Below are positions 29,001-44,000 of a stretch of 64,000 nt of DNA, one piece after another. The position numbers were made by a program, and so were the translations under genes. The notes beneath the pieces are model-generated. The model saw nothing but the letters and a program-made list of their open reading frames with translations. It did no database searches and was not told the DNA's origin. The stretch spans positions 13,768 through 77,767 of the forward strand of contig VWZW01005511.1 in assembly GCA_013397115.1 (NCBI GenBank), read 5' to 3'. Source of the DNA: Edolisoma coerulescens (Eukaryota > Chordata > Aves > Passeriformes > Campephagidae). Numbering within the stretch: position 1 is the stretch's first letter; each line of letters opens with the position of its first letter.

Positions 29001-32000
29001 AATATAGTATGAGTATTTTTAATAAAATGGTGCTTCCACAGATAACAAGATTCAGAAAAGGACAGATGTAATATTCCTATTCTGTTTCTTCCCTCCACCA
29101 AATACAAAAATTGGCAATTTGGTCAGTAATCCTGATTAAAAAAAATGTTTGGTCTGTTGATTTTTGGAGCTGTTGAAAACCTATTTTACTTTATTTGCCC
29201 ATGCAGAAAAAATAGTCTCAAGGCTCCTGGTAACTCCAGTCATGGAAAAGAGTAAGGTCATTCATGTCAAGTGGAGACATAAATTCAGGATTTTTTTTTT
29301 GTCATTTTGAAATTCTTTCTGGAAATGATATTAAGTAGACTAAGTTGATAAATTTTTCAGTGGGTTAGGACTGCTATAATGTCAGGATCACTACTTTTTC
29401 ACAAGGTAGCACATACCAGAAAAAAATATCTTGGCATCTTTCTCAATGTGCTGGTGATCCTTTTCTGTTCTGAGGGAACCCATCTGGGAGCTCTGCCTGT
29501 TAGCAGAGATCATGAAGCACTAAAGCTTCAAGTTAGTAAACATCTAAAACCCAAATTTTACCTAGCCTTTAATTCAACTGATTTCTGATTCAATGAACTC
29601 AACTGAATTATTGATTATTTGATTAGAATAATGTTTCATGTCGCTGTCTGTTGGCAGCGATGAGGCGTTAGTGCAAAGTTTGGTGTGAATTTATCACATG
29701 CTTTTAGGCCTGTTGTAATTGCTTATTGTGAGTGTTTTAGTCCTAAATGTCCATGAAAAGTACTGTTTATGTGTTTTTTCCAAAGCAAATGCAAGAGTGT
29801 CAAAGTGAGCTGCACCGCAGCTGAAAGGTAGTGCTGACAGTGTTAATGCACAGTTGTGCTCGCTCCATGTTAATACTCCTGTTTAGTTAGTGCGTTGTGT
29901 TAAACTGCATGTTTGGTATCTAATGAAGAAATGTACCAAACAAACAAGATAAAGCAGTGGGGGGAAAAAAGAGGGTTAAGAAAAAATGTATTACTCCTAA
30001 ACTTTTTAGAAGCAAGTTAATCCTTTCCCAGAGTTTGAGAGGCAAAACAAGGGCCACGGAGTATGGAAGCTTGCTTTGATTAGAGCTACTAGCATTTTAT
30101 GTGGTTAAATAATTAACTCTGCTTTGAAAGAAAGACTTTAAACAGTGCTGGGTGTGGCATTTATTTTTTCCAAGGGTTTGTTTGATAACATAGTAGTTTG
30201 CAGTACATATAATACTTTTCTAGGGCGCTAAACAAGTAACAAAGTAGATGGAAATAAACACTGAAAATTGTTAATACTGACTTTTGAACAGCTCTGCAGG
30301 ACATCTTTGAGCTTCTTTTTCACAGGGAAGTGTAACAAAGCAAGTATTTATTTTGTGTTCTTATAAATTATTTTCTTTATATTTTCTTTAAATACTGTGA
30401 ATATTTTAGTGCTGCTGACGCTTGTGGTTAAATGCACAAATAGCTTGGAGTGTCACAATTTCTCAAAGACTGTGCCCACATACAGTTTTACACAGAAGGC
30501 TGACTGAGGAATGAGCTTAGTTTATCAAAACTAACAGTGTCAAAGGGATTCAGAAAAGTATTCTTTGTAAAGGAAGGCAGACCACTGCTGTATTTCAGAA
30601 TTTAATGGAAGAAATTAAGTGTGAATATTGTTGAGTATTTTTATGAGAAGCTGGGCTTGAGGCAGATGGAAAAGTCTTTAAGGGTCGTATGCTGTAAAGC
30701 TGTTTTCAATGAGGAGCTGCAAGCTGAAAAGCTGTACCGGCAAATGTATCTTAATTGCTGTCCTAAATGTCTGTTTTGTTTTGCCTGCAAAATTTTGGTC
30801 CTTTCATCACCAACAAACTGCCAAAGCTTCTGTGGGCTTCTAGTCTGATCTGCCAGCATAGATTTTTAATAGTTACGTATATCTAGGTTGCAAACTTGTT
30901 TTAGAATGCAATTTATTGATTTTTAATGGTCTGGAGAGTTATAAGGGAGCGAGTTTTGTTGAAAAAGTCTTTTAATGCAAGTAGAAGAATCATAGCATTG
31001 ATAAAAATATCTTAGACAACATCAGTAGATATAACAGGACAAAAACTAGATTGTGAATGAACTGGAACACTCAGTCAGATGAAGTACTGTTGGGCCCACT
31101 TGAATTTTCTTGCTAGAGGCAAACAAATCATTTGCAGCCTGATATTTAAAAGAGTTTTTTGGGACTGCGGGAGCAAAGAAATGTCCATTTCAGTAACTTA
31201 AATAGGAAGAGTATATTAAGTAGGTGATAATCATCAGAAAATGCAGTACTATCCATGATGGATTCTACTATGACCAGAAAAATTTAGTAGCTTTAAAACA
31301 CCTGAAAGTAGAAAAAGCATACTGAGATGTTTTATGCTGATAAAGTAAATAAGACCTGAACTTATATAAAAACATAACCTTATATGTAATTAATATTTAG
31401 GAAAGGTTTGAGATTTTTAACTTATTTATTTGGGGTATATTTTTCTTTTAAGATAGGAAATATTCTTTGTTTTCTAATGGAAAAAGGATCTTTTTGTCTG
31501 AAAATTCTGGACAGTATAAAATATATTAACCATATATTTTTGCTCCTTAGGGTCACATTAAACATCTTAACCTCTGACAATTTCATGGGCTTAAGTTCAG
31601 AACTTCAGTAAGAAACCATACCTTTTTTACAGGAGAATGTGTGACTGTTAAAAAAAATGTGATTCTTTGAAGCCATCTTTGAATATGTGGGCTATAGCTT
31701 GACATATTTACAGTGTCTAGTGTTCTGAAATCCTAGATGAATTTTCTTAAAAGTGAATGTGTCTGTGCATTTCTTTCATCACTGCATACTTGCATGGTCT
31801 ACCTTCAGCAGATGCATCATGCACCATGTAGACAAGCAGAGCCATTTGTTACAGATACTTACATTTATAGACTAGAATTATGCAGTTGCTTAGTACTTTT
31901 TCCACACCTCTCCTACAATTTTCACAAGACTGCTACTTTCTACACAATTTGAAGGAAAAGGAGACTGTAGAAATGAGGAGTTTGCTAGAGAAAGAAGAAG

Positions 32001-35000
32001 CATCCAAACCTGTAATGTCATATCAGGCAAACCCAGTTGAAGTGCTGTAAGCTACTCATTTGGAGAGTCAGCAGACAGCTGAGTATGTATTTGTATGTAT
32101 TGTGTATGTTGGCCTGCCACTTAGCTTGTGAATAGTTAAAACCAGCCATATCTCACATCCTGTTGTTTATGCAGTCGGAGAGAAAATACGGAGTGAAGTT
32201 GAAGCAAAAGCGGGGGTAGAAAAGGATGAGAAAAGGGGCTGGGATTGTAACCCTCTGCAGATTGGTGCATTAGCTGACATTATTTTGCTGCTCACAGGCC
32301 TCACACTTTCACAGATCACAGCTGAAACTTGCAGTGTTTGTTGTCATACTCAGGTGTTGCAGCCTAGATGGATCTCTGCCTTGAATCACTGCCTTTGGTA
32401 CATGTTTCCTGTCTCTTTTGAAAACTCTTGTGTTATCTGAGCAATGAAAAATATTTTGTAACTGATGTTTGCCACCTTTTTATTTTAGAGAAAAAAATGT
32501 GGTCTCTCCTTCTGATAATAAATATCTTAATTGATAATAATTATTGTAAGGCTACTCAGATTACAATCCTTTTCTGCTTTGTTTTTGCTCTGTAAGCCAC
32601 ATAGAAATACTGTCTCCTGAGTATAGTGTACTTGCTGTATTCACATAGTTTGTACCCAGAATCCCAGAAAAGCCTGAGATTAATAATGTTGCCTTTGATC
32701 TGGTGAACTGAGTGCAGGGCTGGAAGCCTAGTAACAGAATCAGCGTTAAAATTGATTGATTGTTTAGATTTGTATCAGCTAGGCTGATATATCATTCTTA
32801 GGATGTAACAAAGAGTAGTCAGAAATTCAATGATTGGTGTGGTGGAACTGTATTTACAGAATTAGATTAAAGGATAAGGTTTTACCAGTATTATTTCAGT
32901 GTTTTCCCTCAGACCGATCTGCTAACAGGCCAGTTTTATTTTCTGTCCCTTATCCTCTTTTTGGCAAAGAAGAGCTGACCAAATCCATAAACTGAGATTT
33001 GCTTATAGCAATTTGGTTCTAGCATGGTAACTGTATCACATATATGAAATTTAGCTCAAAGAAAACAGCTGGTCGTCTTTAGTCTGCGTTCCTCCAAATA
33101 AGATATGCTTGAATTTGGGGGTTTTTTTCTTCTTTTTTTTTTTAATGTAGAATAAGAAGTCCTTTTCTAGGAAAAAAAATTCTTATTGTTTTATAAAATC
33201 ATTTCTCATGTATGAACAGGCAATAAAAATGGGACGTTAGTGTTAGAAACACTGATGTTGACAAAATATATTTGGGCTTCCTGGCTTCTGAATTTGAAAG
33301 CTTCGAATTTTTTACTAAACATGTCACAGGATCAGATGATAGCAAGAAAAAGATTGCCTATATGTTTGTGTACATACAAAATTGACCTTTGTGATGCAGC
33401 TTAATATCTAAACACTAAAAGCAGTCATTTGTTTTGACAGCAGAATTAATTGAGGCTAAAACAGTCGAAATTCCACTTGTATCAAGCTGTTCATTAGGAA
33501 CTGCTGTCTGGCTTTAGTGCTGTCAGAAAAATAACCTGTTCTGCTATGATTAAATAGCAGAATGATGGTCGGTCCACTGAATTTGAGAGAGAGGTTGAAT
33601 AAACTTTCTACTGCGGAAACAATTCAGAAGTGACACGCTGCAAGGGGGGTCAGAATGTGCATTGATATCCAGCTGAGCTGTCAACTGGCACTGAGCCAGG
33701 CACGCAAAGCTTTGCCGTTTGAAGCAGCATGTGAAGCATATGCAGTTTAAAAAAACTGTCCTTTCATGCGTGATTTAGACTCAGAGACAAACTTTTGTTT
33801 TTGTTGAAACAAGAATATGGTTTGTTATTGTATTTGTAACTACAGGTACAGATTTATGGACTATTTTTAAAAGCTTTTGCTTGAAACAGATATGTTAATG
33901 TTTATATGTGTGCATGCATGTGTGTAAGATGATTCCTCAGGTTGCAGGGAAGGGCAGTTTTCGGGGGGGTTCTGAGTGTCTGAGTGTTTCCAGTTACTGA
34001 GAATTACATGCAGTTAATACCAATATAATGTTTCTTTCTGTCATGCATGGCCCCCTTAAACTAGAAAGGAGACAGTTTTCAAAAGCAGATGCAAATGTAA
34101 AGCAGTTCTTGTTTGATTTGTTGACTTCTTGATTTGTTTACCTTTTTAGCTCTGTGGGATTTTCCAGTTCATTGATATACTTACTGGGGGCACTTTTTCA
34201 GGGTATGACATAATATTATGTTTTCATTGCTAGTAATATTGGTTGACTTTTGCATTTGACTTGTTTATTTAAAGAATCCAAACAGTAAAACCTTTTTTTT
34301 CCTCTCAATTGAGGAAACTGTGTATTATTTTATTGTTTTGACATTACCAAAACATTCTCCCAATGTCTCCCTCACAGAGGTTTTGTGTAAAATTTGTACA
34401 GATAGGCTGGAAAACCTATAGCTAGGATTTTGTGGAGAGAGATTTTGTCTGGTTTTTTTTAAGTAGCAGATATAAGATAGTGGTTTCTGTAGTTGCCTTG
34501 AATATACTCTGAAAGTACTGTTCCCATAGATGTGAGCTAAATATGTAGGAGATTCTGTAATATAATTTACAGTGCAATTACATCTTCTTCACTTGTCTGT
34601 CAATAAGAACAGTATCTCCTTATCGCTAGCTATATACTCTGCTGTCAGTGGCATGAAAGCTCACATACTCACATGCCACTTGTAACAAGAAAAACATTAC
34701 ATGTAGTTATTGAACAGTCTAGGAGATGCATCCTGAGATGCAGAATCACTCACTGGTGCTAGATTTATGCAAGTGTCACTTCTTGTAAATTATGAGATAA
34801 ACTAAAATAAAAATTTTCCATTTATACAAATTACTTTTTCTGTTCCAGCAAACCAAAACTGCTTTATTTTCAAGAGTCTAAGAACTGACCCTGTCCTGGT
34901 GTATTTGCTTCAGTCTCTTGTCAGTTAGCAGCTGTCTGCCTCCATGTGTTTGTGAAACCATCCTCCGTTTGCCTTTTCTTCTTGTCCTTATCTGTCCCAG

Positions 35001-38000
35001 CTGGTAGAATATTGTGAGCATTCAAAAACTCAGTGCAGCTTGCAGTGATGCTTGGTGGGAATTTTTGTATACAGTTGGAGGAGCTTACTGATTTTTGATG
35101 CCTGTTTCCTTTGTAGAATATTACATTCTCATTAGCATCCTGATAGCTAGATATATATTCTTAAGTGACTGAAATCCCACTAGATACTCGTATCTCCTTC
35201 TGTTACAAAGGCTAACCTTCACTTATGCACTGTATTTATTCATTTTTTTTGTTCTATGTGTCTACAGTATCAAATACATGCAAGTCTATGTAGAAGTATT
35301 TGAGGTGTTAAAGCAAGCATTACCAATGTATGGATTAATTTAGCAGCAGGCAGAGTAGACTTTTGAAAGTTGTACTCTCCTTGCAACAGAACATTAAATC
35401 AGACACCTTTGCAAGGATTGGACTAGATCTCAGCTATAACTTTTTATTTACTCTGAAAAAGTCTTAAAATGTCTTTTTGATTTTTAGAGTACTACTGTAG
35501 TTTCAGAATTTGTTTTTGTGTTCATATGAATGCTTGAGAATAGGCTTCCTTCTCAATTCACATTGTTGTCTCGTTATGAGAAAAAAAAAACAAAGGAAAG
35601 TTCAGTGCTTGCAGTACTGCCAGATAGCAGTGTTATCAGCATTATCACCTGCACTGCAGTATGGCAACATTTAGATGGTTCTTTCAGTACCTTAGGCAAC
35701 CACGTGGCATGGACTCTAGAGACTGCTTCAGGGAATGACTTCAGTCCCCAACATCAGCACTACTTAGTTATGAAGCAACTGCTTTTCTTTCTTTGAATGT
35801 TGCAAAGGACAGTGAATCTGTTTACTTGCATCAAAAATTTTAGCCATTGTAATCATCCAGATTTTGAGCTGAAGTCCTTGTTGGTGTTAAGCCTTTGTCT
35901 ATGCTACAATCATTGGGCTCGAGTCTGTTCTGAAAACTTTTTGCCTCATAGAGGTAATGCAGCCACCTTAAAAACTTCATGTAGTTGTTACAAAAGTTAT
36001 TGAGATACCAGGACATAAGTTTGCATGCTTTGACTTCCATCTGTATATTACATCTGTCTAGCAATCTCCATTGATGCCAATTCACTGGTAGTTCTTGACT
36101 ATAGCAACTAATGATTAAAGAATCAGAAAGATAGACATTACGGTATTTCAGAGGAGAAAGCTTTTTGAGTTCAGGGTTTTTTAGGGGTTTGGGGGATTTT
36201 TTTGCAGTGCTAGTGCAGCTGCTTTTGTTTCCATGTTATAAAATGACAGTAGGCGATGCTGGAAAACTTCTTAAGAAACTGTCTGAATTCCTTATTGAAG
36301 CTATGCTCCCAATAAGAGCATGTATGCCTAAGGCCTTCTGGCTGGCTAGGAGACTGCCGCTGGCTCTAGCAGAGGACAGTGTGGTGACAGCACACAATTC
36401 TGGCTGGACAACAGTATTATCACCTCTTTGGACGCAAAGACATCTGTCCGCAGGAGACTACAGCTGTTATGTAGGCTACTGAAAGCTTCTCACAGCTATC
36501 CTGTTTTCTAAATTAGTACACTATAGAGTGCCACAGGAAACGTCTATTTCTGAAATGTTACTTTGATTTAAAAATACTATGCCCAAGGCAAAATATGGCA
36601 GACATACAGGAAGCAGAACTGTTGGGAGGTCTGAAGTTACAGAAAAAAAACTTGTCAGGAAAGTTAAAACTGCTACAGATTTCACTCTACTCCATTCAAA
36701 ATGGCAAACTGAATGAATTTGCCTTTGCTATAAGCAAGTAATGCAATGTGTTATATTGGGGCTGGGTTAAATACAAATTTTAGAAAAGGAGGAAAATGCT
36801 GAACTTAATTTTTTAATGTTTGTGGAGTAATTAGAGACAGGCACTGACATGAATTTCTGAAATTCCAAAGGAAGAAGGGCCCTATACAAATTTGAGTTAA
36901 GTAGGAAAGGTAAATTAGGATCAAAATAGGTTTTTGAATTGAAACTGGCTCGCATGATATCTGTGTGTTTCTGTAGTAAAGAGGAATGCGTCTTCAAATA
37001 AAAATTTTACAAGCTGTAAAAGAAACACATTTAAAGGCAAGTGTTTTAGGCAAGCATAATGGAAAAAATAGAGGAACTTGGATGTGTCGTTAAAGAAAAT
37101 CTTTGCTTTCTGCCTATTTTTGAAGTGAAAATTAAGATTCCGGTCTGAAATATGGATGATCAATACTTAAGCCTTCATTATTTATTTTAATCATTAGTGT
37201 AAAAGTCTTAAAATTCAGGGGATCAGTCTTAGTATCTGGAAAGGGTAAAGAAAAAGGTGGAATTCTGAAAAAGTCTGAGTATTTTATTCCTCTGAAAATA
37301 TGTTTAAGTCTCAGTGTTTACAGGTTACTTTCTTTTGTTTGGGGGATGAGTGTTTGTGGTTGTTTTGGCTTTTTTGTTTCCTACTTTTCCTAGCGAAGTG
37401 GGAATATGTATAGAAGCAAGAAACAGAAGTAGTTGAACCATTAGCAAAGTGATGAAAAACGTGTTGTCTGAAGTGTAGTTCTGAAGAAGTAATGATTGTG
37501 TTCTTCAGCTTCTACATTTTATGGCATTTTTCTGAATTTCTTGGTTAATATCCTTTGAACAACAGAGTTTAAATTTGTAAAATAAAATGTTGATTAAATC
37601 AGTGTGGAGGTGTAGACATGTACAGTTCTAAATATCAGTTTTCCTGGATTTTTTTTCTGTTCTTTTGTTTTACAAGATGCCCAGGTTTGCTTCTTTTTGG
37701 AGCATGCTGACTTTGTTTTACTGTTAATTTAGTGAGAGCAAAGGAGAAATGATTGGATGACCAGCTTAAAATGCACATATATTTACGATGTGTAAGAGAT
37801 TGAGAGAGCTGTTAGGAATTTGCATCTTGTCTTGCTATATTGAATAATTAAACTTGCATTTGAAGTAATTTACTAATTGAAATTTAAAGGGCTGTTAAGA
37901 CTGCCACTTGAGATTTGTCTTTTAATATTCTGCCTTCAAGAGCATCATTTGGAGGCCAAGCAATTACATTATGATAAAAGAGATATTGATGGGTTCTAGT

Positions 38001-41000
38001 CCAAAATTCTCATCCTGCTGTTTTACAAACACTTAGATTTGTTTTTACTGATGGGAAAAATTTTGCAGACTCATTCTTAATTACAATAAATATAAATCAA
38101 TACTTTGAGCATGCCATAATTAAAAAAAAAAAAAGTCATTAGAAGTATTTTTCCCTCTGTCTTATCTGTANGTTTGCAGAAAGGTAAGTAATAACCCCTG
38201 TAGCGCAGTGGTAACATGCTAAACTTTTTCTTCTGTGGATACAGCTACAAGATAATGACATGGGCTGGATGAAAAGGTGCCTGCCTGCATGTGCTCTCTG
38301 TTTTCTTTGTACTTCCACAAGGGCTGGTATGATTCTGCCATTCCCTGAACAAGTTCCTACAGAAACTCACGCTATTTTCTGTACACTTGCTCCCTAAAAT
38401 GGCTCATAGTAGGATTAAATAAATTCTAGACCTGGCCAGATTGAATAAATGAGAGTTAGGTCATCAATTTGCAAGGGCAGCTGATGTTAATTTGTATCAA
38501 TTGTAATGTGAGGAATGTCTTTCGATCCAGAACTTAACTAGTGTTCTCTGCTTTTTTTTTTTTTTTTAAATCCTGTTGAGTCTTAATGATTTTTTGAAAA
38601 AAATTATCTTCTTTATTGCTGTGTTTAAGGTTTTACATGCCACTTTTAACTTTGTAGGCAATTGGCTATGGAGAGGAAACACTAGAACTAGCAATGCAGA
38701 GTTAGCAAAAGTGTGACTTTCAAAATTATAGCTTCTCCTTTTTCATTTTTACTTATACAACTCTCCTCATTAAAAGAAGATAAATTGAAAAACCTTACAA
38801 TAATACTATATAATAGATGCAATTTTGAACTGATGACACGAATTAGATGTTGTAGTAGCATAGGCAATTGAATTGTAGTTATATGTTGACTAGTATTTCA
38901 ATATTTCAGTGTGAAAGAGTGAAAATACTGCTTTAATATATGATTTTGCAGTATCTTTGGCCATTGGCAAAGTAATTGTGCCTTTCAGTTACTACCTACA
39001 TTTGTAATTAGATTATCTCATATTTTCAGGAAATGCAGTTGCCATTTAAGGTGATTAAATTTGACCTAATGTTTATCTTCTTTGTCATTTCTTTAAGGCC
39101 CTATTGAATTTGAAGAATGTAATGCATCCAGCGTAGCTGAAGGTGAGTTGCCATAGCAGTTATTTTATTTACATGAGAATGCTGTGGATAAGGACCTGAA
39201 CTGTGAAGCAAAGGGTGCTCAGTGTGTGAACCTGTATAACTTTAAAGTGCTCCAGTAGACCAAAATGCAGTTTTCCTTTTGAGAAACACACTTCAGCGAC
39301 ATGAAGACCTATAAAACTTTTGTAAGGCTAATGCATACAGGTCAGATAATTTGAGTGTTTCTTACATGTACGCTTTGCCTAAGGCTTTGTCTTTGCAGAG
39401 GTTTGGATTTGATTCGCTTATGGATGTGTTGTAGCTTAATTTACAAGTGTCAAAACATGGCCCAGGCTCTTCCCATTGTTACTGACTCAGTTAAACTAAG
39501 CCTAATGTAGTGTTATGGCTGCAAAGTCTTTCTTTGTTGGTGTGTCTTACTTTGCTTAGGGGATTGTTTTAAGTGGTTAAGAACTGCTTTCTGTCCATAA
39601 GCTATGTATTTACTTGTGGGACAGAGGACTCGGCAGTATAACTATAGCATCCAAAAACTTTTAAGTTGCCAAGATTGCAGCTGAGACTTAAAATCTCTTC
39701 TGACTGAAGCAGAGAAGATCCATGTTCAGAAATTACTCTTATACTCCATTTGCCATTGTTTTGAGCTGCATAAGGCACAGAAAGAAAATAAAGCCCAGAC
39801 ATTTAAAAATAATCTTGGAATAAATTATGTGCCTCAGTATATATGACTGACTCTACAGCTACCTGGTTTGAGAAGTTTGGAGTTATTTAAAATTTCTAGG
39901 AGTGGAGAGGTTCCTTATGTGCTGTGTAATGTATTCTCGTAAAGGTAAATATGATAAAGTGCTTGAATTGACAGTGGTTTAATTTTGGAAACCAAATTCT
40001 TTCTACCACTCTGCTCAAAAGCATGCTGTCAGTAGTATCATGCATCAAAACAAAATTGTGGACTAGTTGGATCAGATGCTTGCATTTACTCATTTTGTTT
40101 GGCAGTCTGCTCTGCCTCAGCAAACATTATGAAGAAGCAGATGTGGCAGTAAGTCTGAGGGAATATTTAAGTGTATTTTAGTTTTAGTACATTATATGGG
40201 AATGAAAGAAAACTTTTTTCTGTACTGTAGCTATATGTATCCAGTGCTAAAAGCAGGGAATAAACAAAAGGGGACAAGCAGAATTCCAAACTCAGTGAGA
40301 ACCAGTCTTAAAGCTGGCTACAGCACTGGGAAATCATGAACTCACATCAGCTGGAAAGCCAGGAAACAATCTCATTTTTAACAGGACCAGGATCCTACTT
40401 TTGAGGAAAGACAGGAGCTTGCAGCTGCTGGGAACATGCAGGGAAGTAACGACAGGGTGTTGAACTGCAGTAGCTGGGGAAGGCAACATTCAGTTTCTCA
40501 TCCAAGTGCATTGGCTATTCAGGATTGCCTGGAGCAATAGCTCCTGTTGAGTTTTTGTGACCAGAGTCCTGTTCCTCAAAACTGTCTCTTAAAAAAACAC
40601 AGTCTGTATACCCAACCTGGAGATGCAAATCAGTTTTTTAAGGATTTTGTTACTAGTGTGTAGAACCATATTTTGATTTCTTTTTTTTTAATTAGTATTT
40701 TACCTAAAACAAATTGGAATAATGTTCCCTTAATTTGGCTCCATACCTATCTCCACTGCATACCTGTGGCAGCATTTAAAACATTGGCATTCATATGCAC
40801 CAGTGTTTGACATTGCTAAATATGCATTTATCTCTTTGATCTATAAATGAAAAATGTTTGTTCCATAGGAATAAAACCACGGAAAAGGAAGCCTTTTGGT
40901 TTATCAGGAATAATGAAAAAAGAAAAAGATACTGAATCTGTGTAAGTATATTTCCACCCTGAAGCCTTGTCTTGTGTGAAAACTAGTAATGGGGATAAAA

Positions 41001-44000
41001 ATTAGCTGATATTTAAACAAAAAAAAGGGTTTATAACAGCAGTTTAAAGGAATGTGATGGATATGAAAACAGTTATTTACGATTTTTATGACCAAGGATT
41101 TTAACATAAATAACAAAAAATAACATAAGTGTATTCATTGCAGTCTACTCATGTTTCATTCTTTTGTGTGCATAGGTAAGTATTTTTCCATTCTTCTACA
41201 TTTCAGCATTGTAGATAATGAAATTCACATTAATCCTAATAAAATAATATGTCTGTACATGGTAAAAGTACCGGATAGCTGTTTTTGCAGAATTGAAGCT
41301 TCAGTTATTCTTCTGTTAGAAGAACTTCTGCATATACTGTTGAAGGACAGAAAAGTCTTTTAATGTTTATGCAGTACATCATGAGCACACTCCCTTCTCA
41401 AACACCATCATTCTAGCCCAGGACCGATGTCCCAAATATGCCCTTTGCCATATTCTTTGCATGTGCTCAGTCTCCCAGGAGTTAAAACTCTCCAAAAAGT
41501 GAGCTTGAATAACAGGTCTCAGGTGAATTTGTCACAGTGTCTGTATTAGTATTTATGGTTAGTGTATTTTTTTTCATAATTTCTGCATGTATTTCAGGAA
41601 AATGGCTTACAATTTGACAAACTTAGCAGTACAGAAATATTCCCAGAGGCAACATCTGCATACATACTTTTAAAAATTACTTTTAAAGTAACATTTTACC
41701 AGTGTTAGTTTTTTTAACATACTGCTGAAAAATTGATGACCTAAGAACAGTAGGTGCTAATAGTATTTTGTTTCCATATTTACACACTCTACAAAAGTCA
41801 CTAGATTCTGAGATCAGAAAGAAAAAAGTATAATGGCGTGATATCAATCTCCTTTGGAATATGTGCCATAGACTTTTACAGAGATTCTTGCATTAAACCA
41901 TAAGTACTACATCACAAAATAAGTAGAACATCACAAATGAATAACAGAGGATTTATTCTGTGCATAAAATATTCTAATACTTCTTTTATGATCTCTTTAG
42001 AGATATAGCTTTCTCGTCTGTATTTTGACTGATTTAATCTTCAGCTTGATGATCCTGTTACAGACTGGAAATGATAAAACTGTCAGCAGAAACTTCTCTG
42101 CACAGAGAAGTCGAGTCCTCCCTTGGTCTCATGTTTTATTAGTCTGTAAGCTTGTTTAGTTTGTGGAGGGCAGGCTTTCCACATCTAGAAAAACTTGTGG
42201 TTAGTAGGCTTTTCAGTTTGTCAAGACAGTTTTTAAACTGTTGGCGCCTGAACTGGTGGTGTGTCTAGTATTGGTTTTAATTCAGGGAAATAACACACAT
42301 GGTGCATTCTGTTACATAGCGCTACAGTTTAGCCGGATTTCGCTTCTAACCATTACTTTGCATGATTTGGTTGTTTTAGTTTTTATCTACAATCCTTAAA
42401 TTCTCTTATAAAATCTCCGTTTTCTGAAATATTACCTTATACCAGAAGCATGAAGCAGTTCTTTAATTTTAAAGGAATGATTGTAAATCTAGTGATTTAA
42501 AAGTACTTTTGCCTGCAGCCTGATACCCTCATTTTCCACCTCACCAACAGCTGCAAACTGTTGCGTTTTCTTTGCATGTACAGAACAGATCCCGAGACAT
42601 GCTGTTAATGCTCCTCTGAATGATAATAGTTCTGCTGTTTCTGTTTGAGATTTCTTAGCTCACTAATTTTGAAAACCTTCATTGTGGGCTGAATTATATT
42701 CATTCATTTGCCTTGTATTTCACATATCTCAACTTTTCTGGACCTCAGGCTGTCTTGTTTACATACAAACACTTTTTGAAACTACGTCTCTCAAGGCAAG
42801 AATATACTTTGTCTCTTCAAGCAATAAAATATCTTTCAAAACGGCTCTATTGCTATGAAAGATGTAAATCAACTAGAAATTTGGTCACATATATCCTCTT
42901 TTGTGTGAGGCCTTTCAGAGAAGATGGAATCCTTCATCTCAATATAATTTCCTTAATATGCTGTACTGAATTTTATACTAATGCTTCCATGTTAGCATGT
43001 TTTTTGTACCTGTTTTTAAGGCACTGTAGTAAAAACTGCATTTTTTACCTTTAACCCATTTGTTTTTTCAGAGAAGATGTTTTAGACTGTAATAAATTTG
43101 ATTTTTTCCATGTTCTTTTTTCTATAAATGCATCTTTAGGATGTTCAGATTAATGATATAAAAACACTGTTGTTCAGTTACACCATCACTATTTGTTAGG
43201 GTGCAAATTAGAGAGGACTTGTATGCTACTCAAATATTCCCACGTTCTGTAAATGTAATTGCTTCTGCTTTTTGAAGACATCAGAGAGAATCAGTGTCAT
43301 TCATTATTTTAAGTACTACTGCTCAAATCGAAGTTGCAGTGGAAAAGTTTAACATTTGTGAATAATGTGCTTGCAACCACTGCCCTTCTGCAGACAACTT
43401 AAAAAAATTTTTTTTAAGTGCTTATTAGGAGGGTACTCAGTTATTTTGTTCAGCGTCTTCTAGTACTTTGCAGCGACTGTGCTTGACACATATGAACTAA
43501 GAATGAAACTCTAAAAGAGGAAGCTCTGAATTCCTCTAAAGAAAATCTTAATTTCTTTGGGGACTGGTTTTTGTCCAAAATGCTTTGCACTTTCATGTGG
43601 ACTATTTCATTAGGATTGGTGACTTCTACTTAGTGCAAACCATTCAGCCATGAAGACTTGAATCTTAAAGTATATTCATCCAGAACACAGTGTGGTTGTC
43701 CTCACTTTCCTGGATTTTTTGGTTATTATTTTTAATTCTTTTCAGTAATATGTGAGTTTGATTTTTCATCATTTCTTTTGAGTTTTAACTGTCAGCTGTT
43801 ATTTAAGTCTCATTCAGTTGAATGTGGATTATTTAAAGTAAAAATTTTAAGAGTGTGAAAGGCAAAAGGGTTAAATGCACTGTTTCAAATATATTGAAAA
43901 TATTGAAGGAAAAATTGTATGAATAAAATAATTTGTGCATTTCATAATTGTGAATTTTCTTTATTTTTTTTAATAGGGAGTGTCCAGATGCAGACTCAGT

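Larger units (their letters stand above)
23117..39097 (+). other. FCHO2: FCHO2 intron 8, 16 kb
   Basis: The largest complete intron in the window, separating the F-BAR exons from the linker exons. It contains a CR1 on the + strand (25930-26775) and one on the - strand (27345-28445), a short direct repeat at 23407-23455 and one undetermined base at 38171. The stretch 29600-34100 is free of recognisable repeats and may hold regulatory elements (see findings). I found no extra exon in it. Confidence 0.85.

Noticed and set aside
36165..36482. 105-codon open frame in a slightly GC-richer part of intron 8
   Set aside because: It starts in a T/G-rich run and has no splice sites fitting the phase-1 join of exons 8 and 9. 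No known domain.
43397..43419. A-run/T-run palindrome in intron 10
   Set aside because: Low-complexity A/T symmetry with no further structure.
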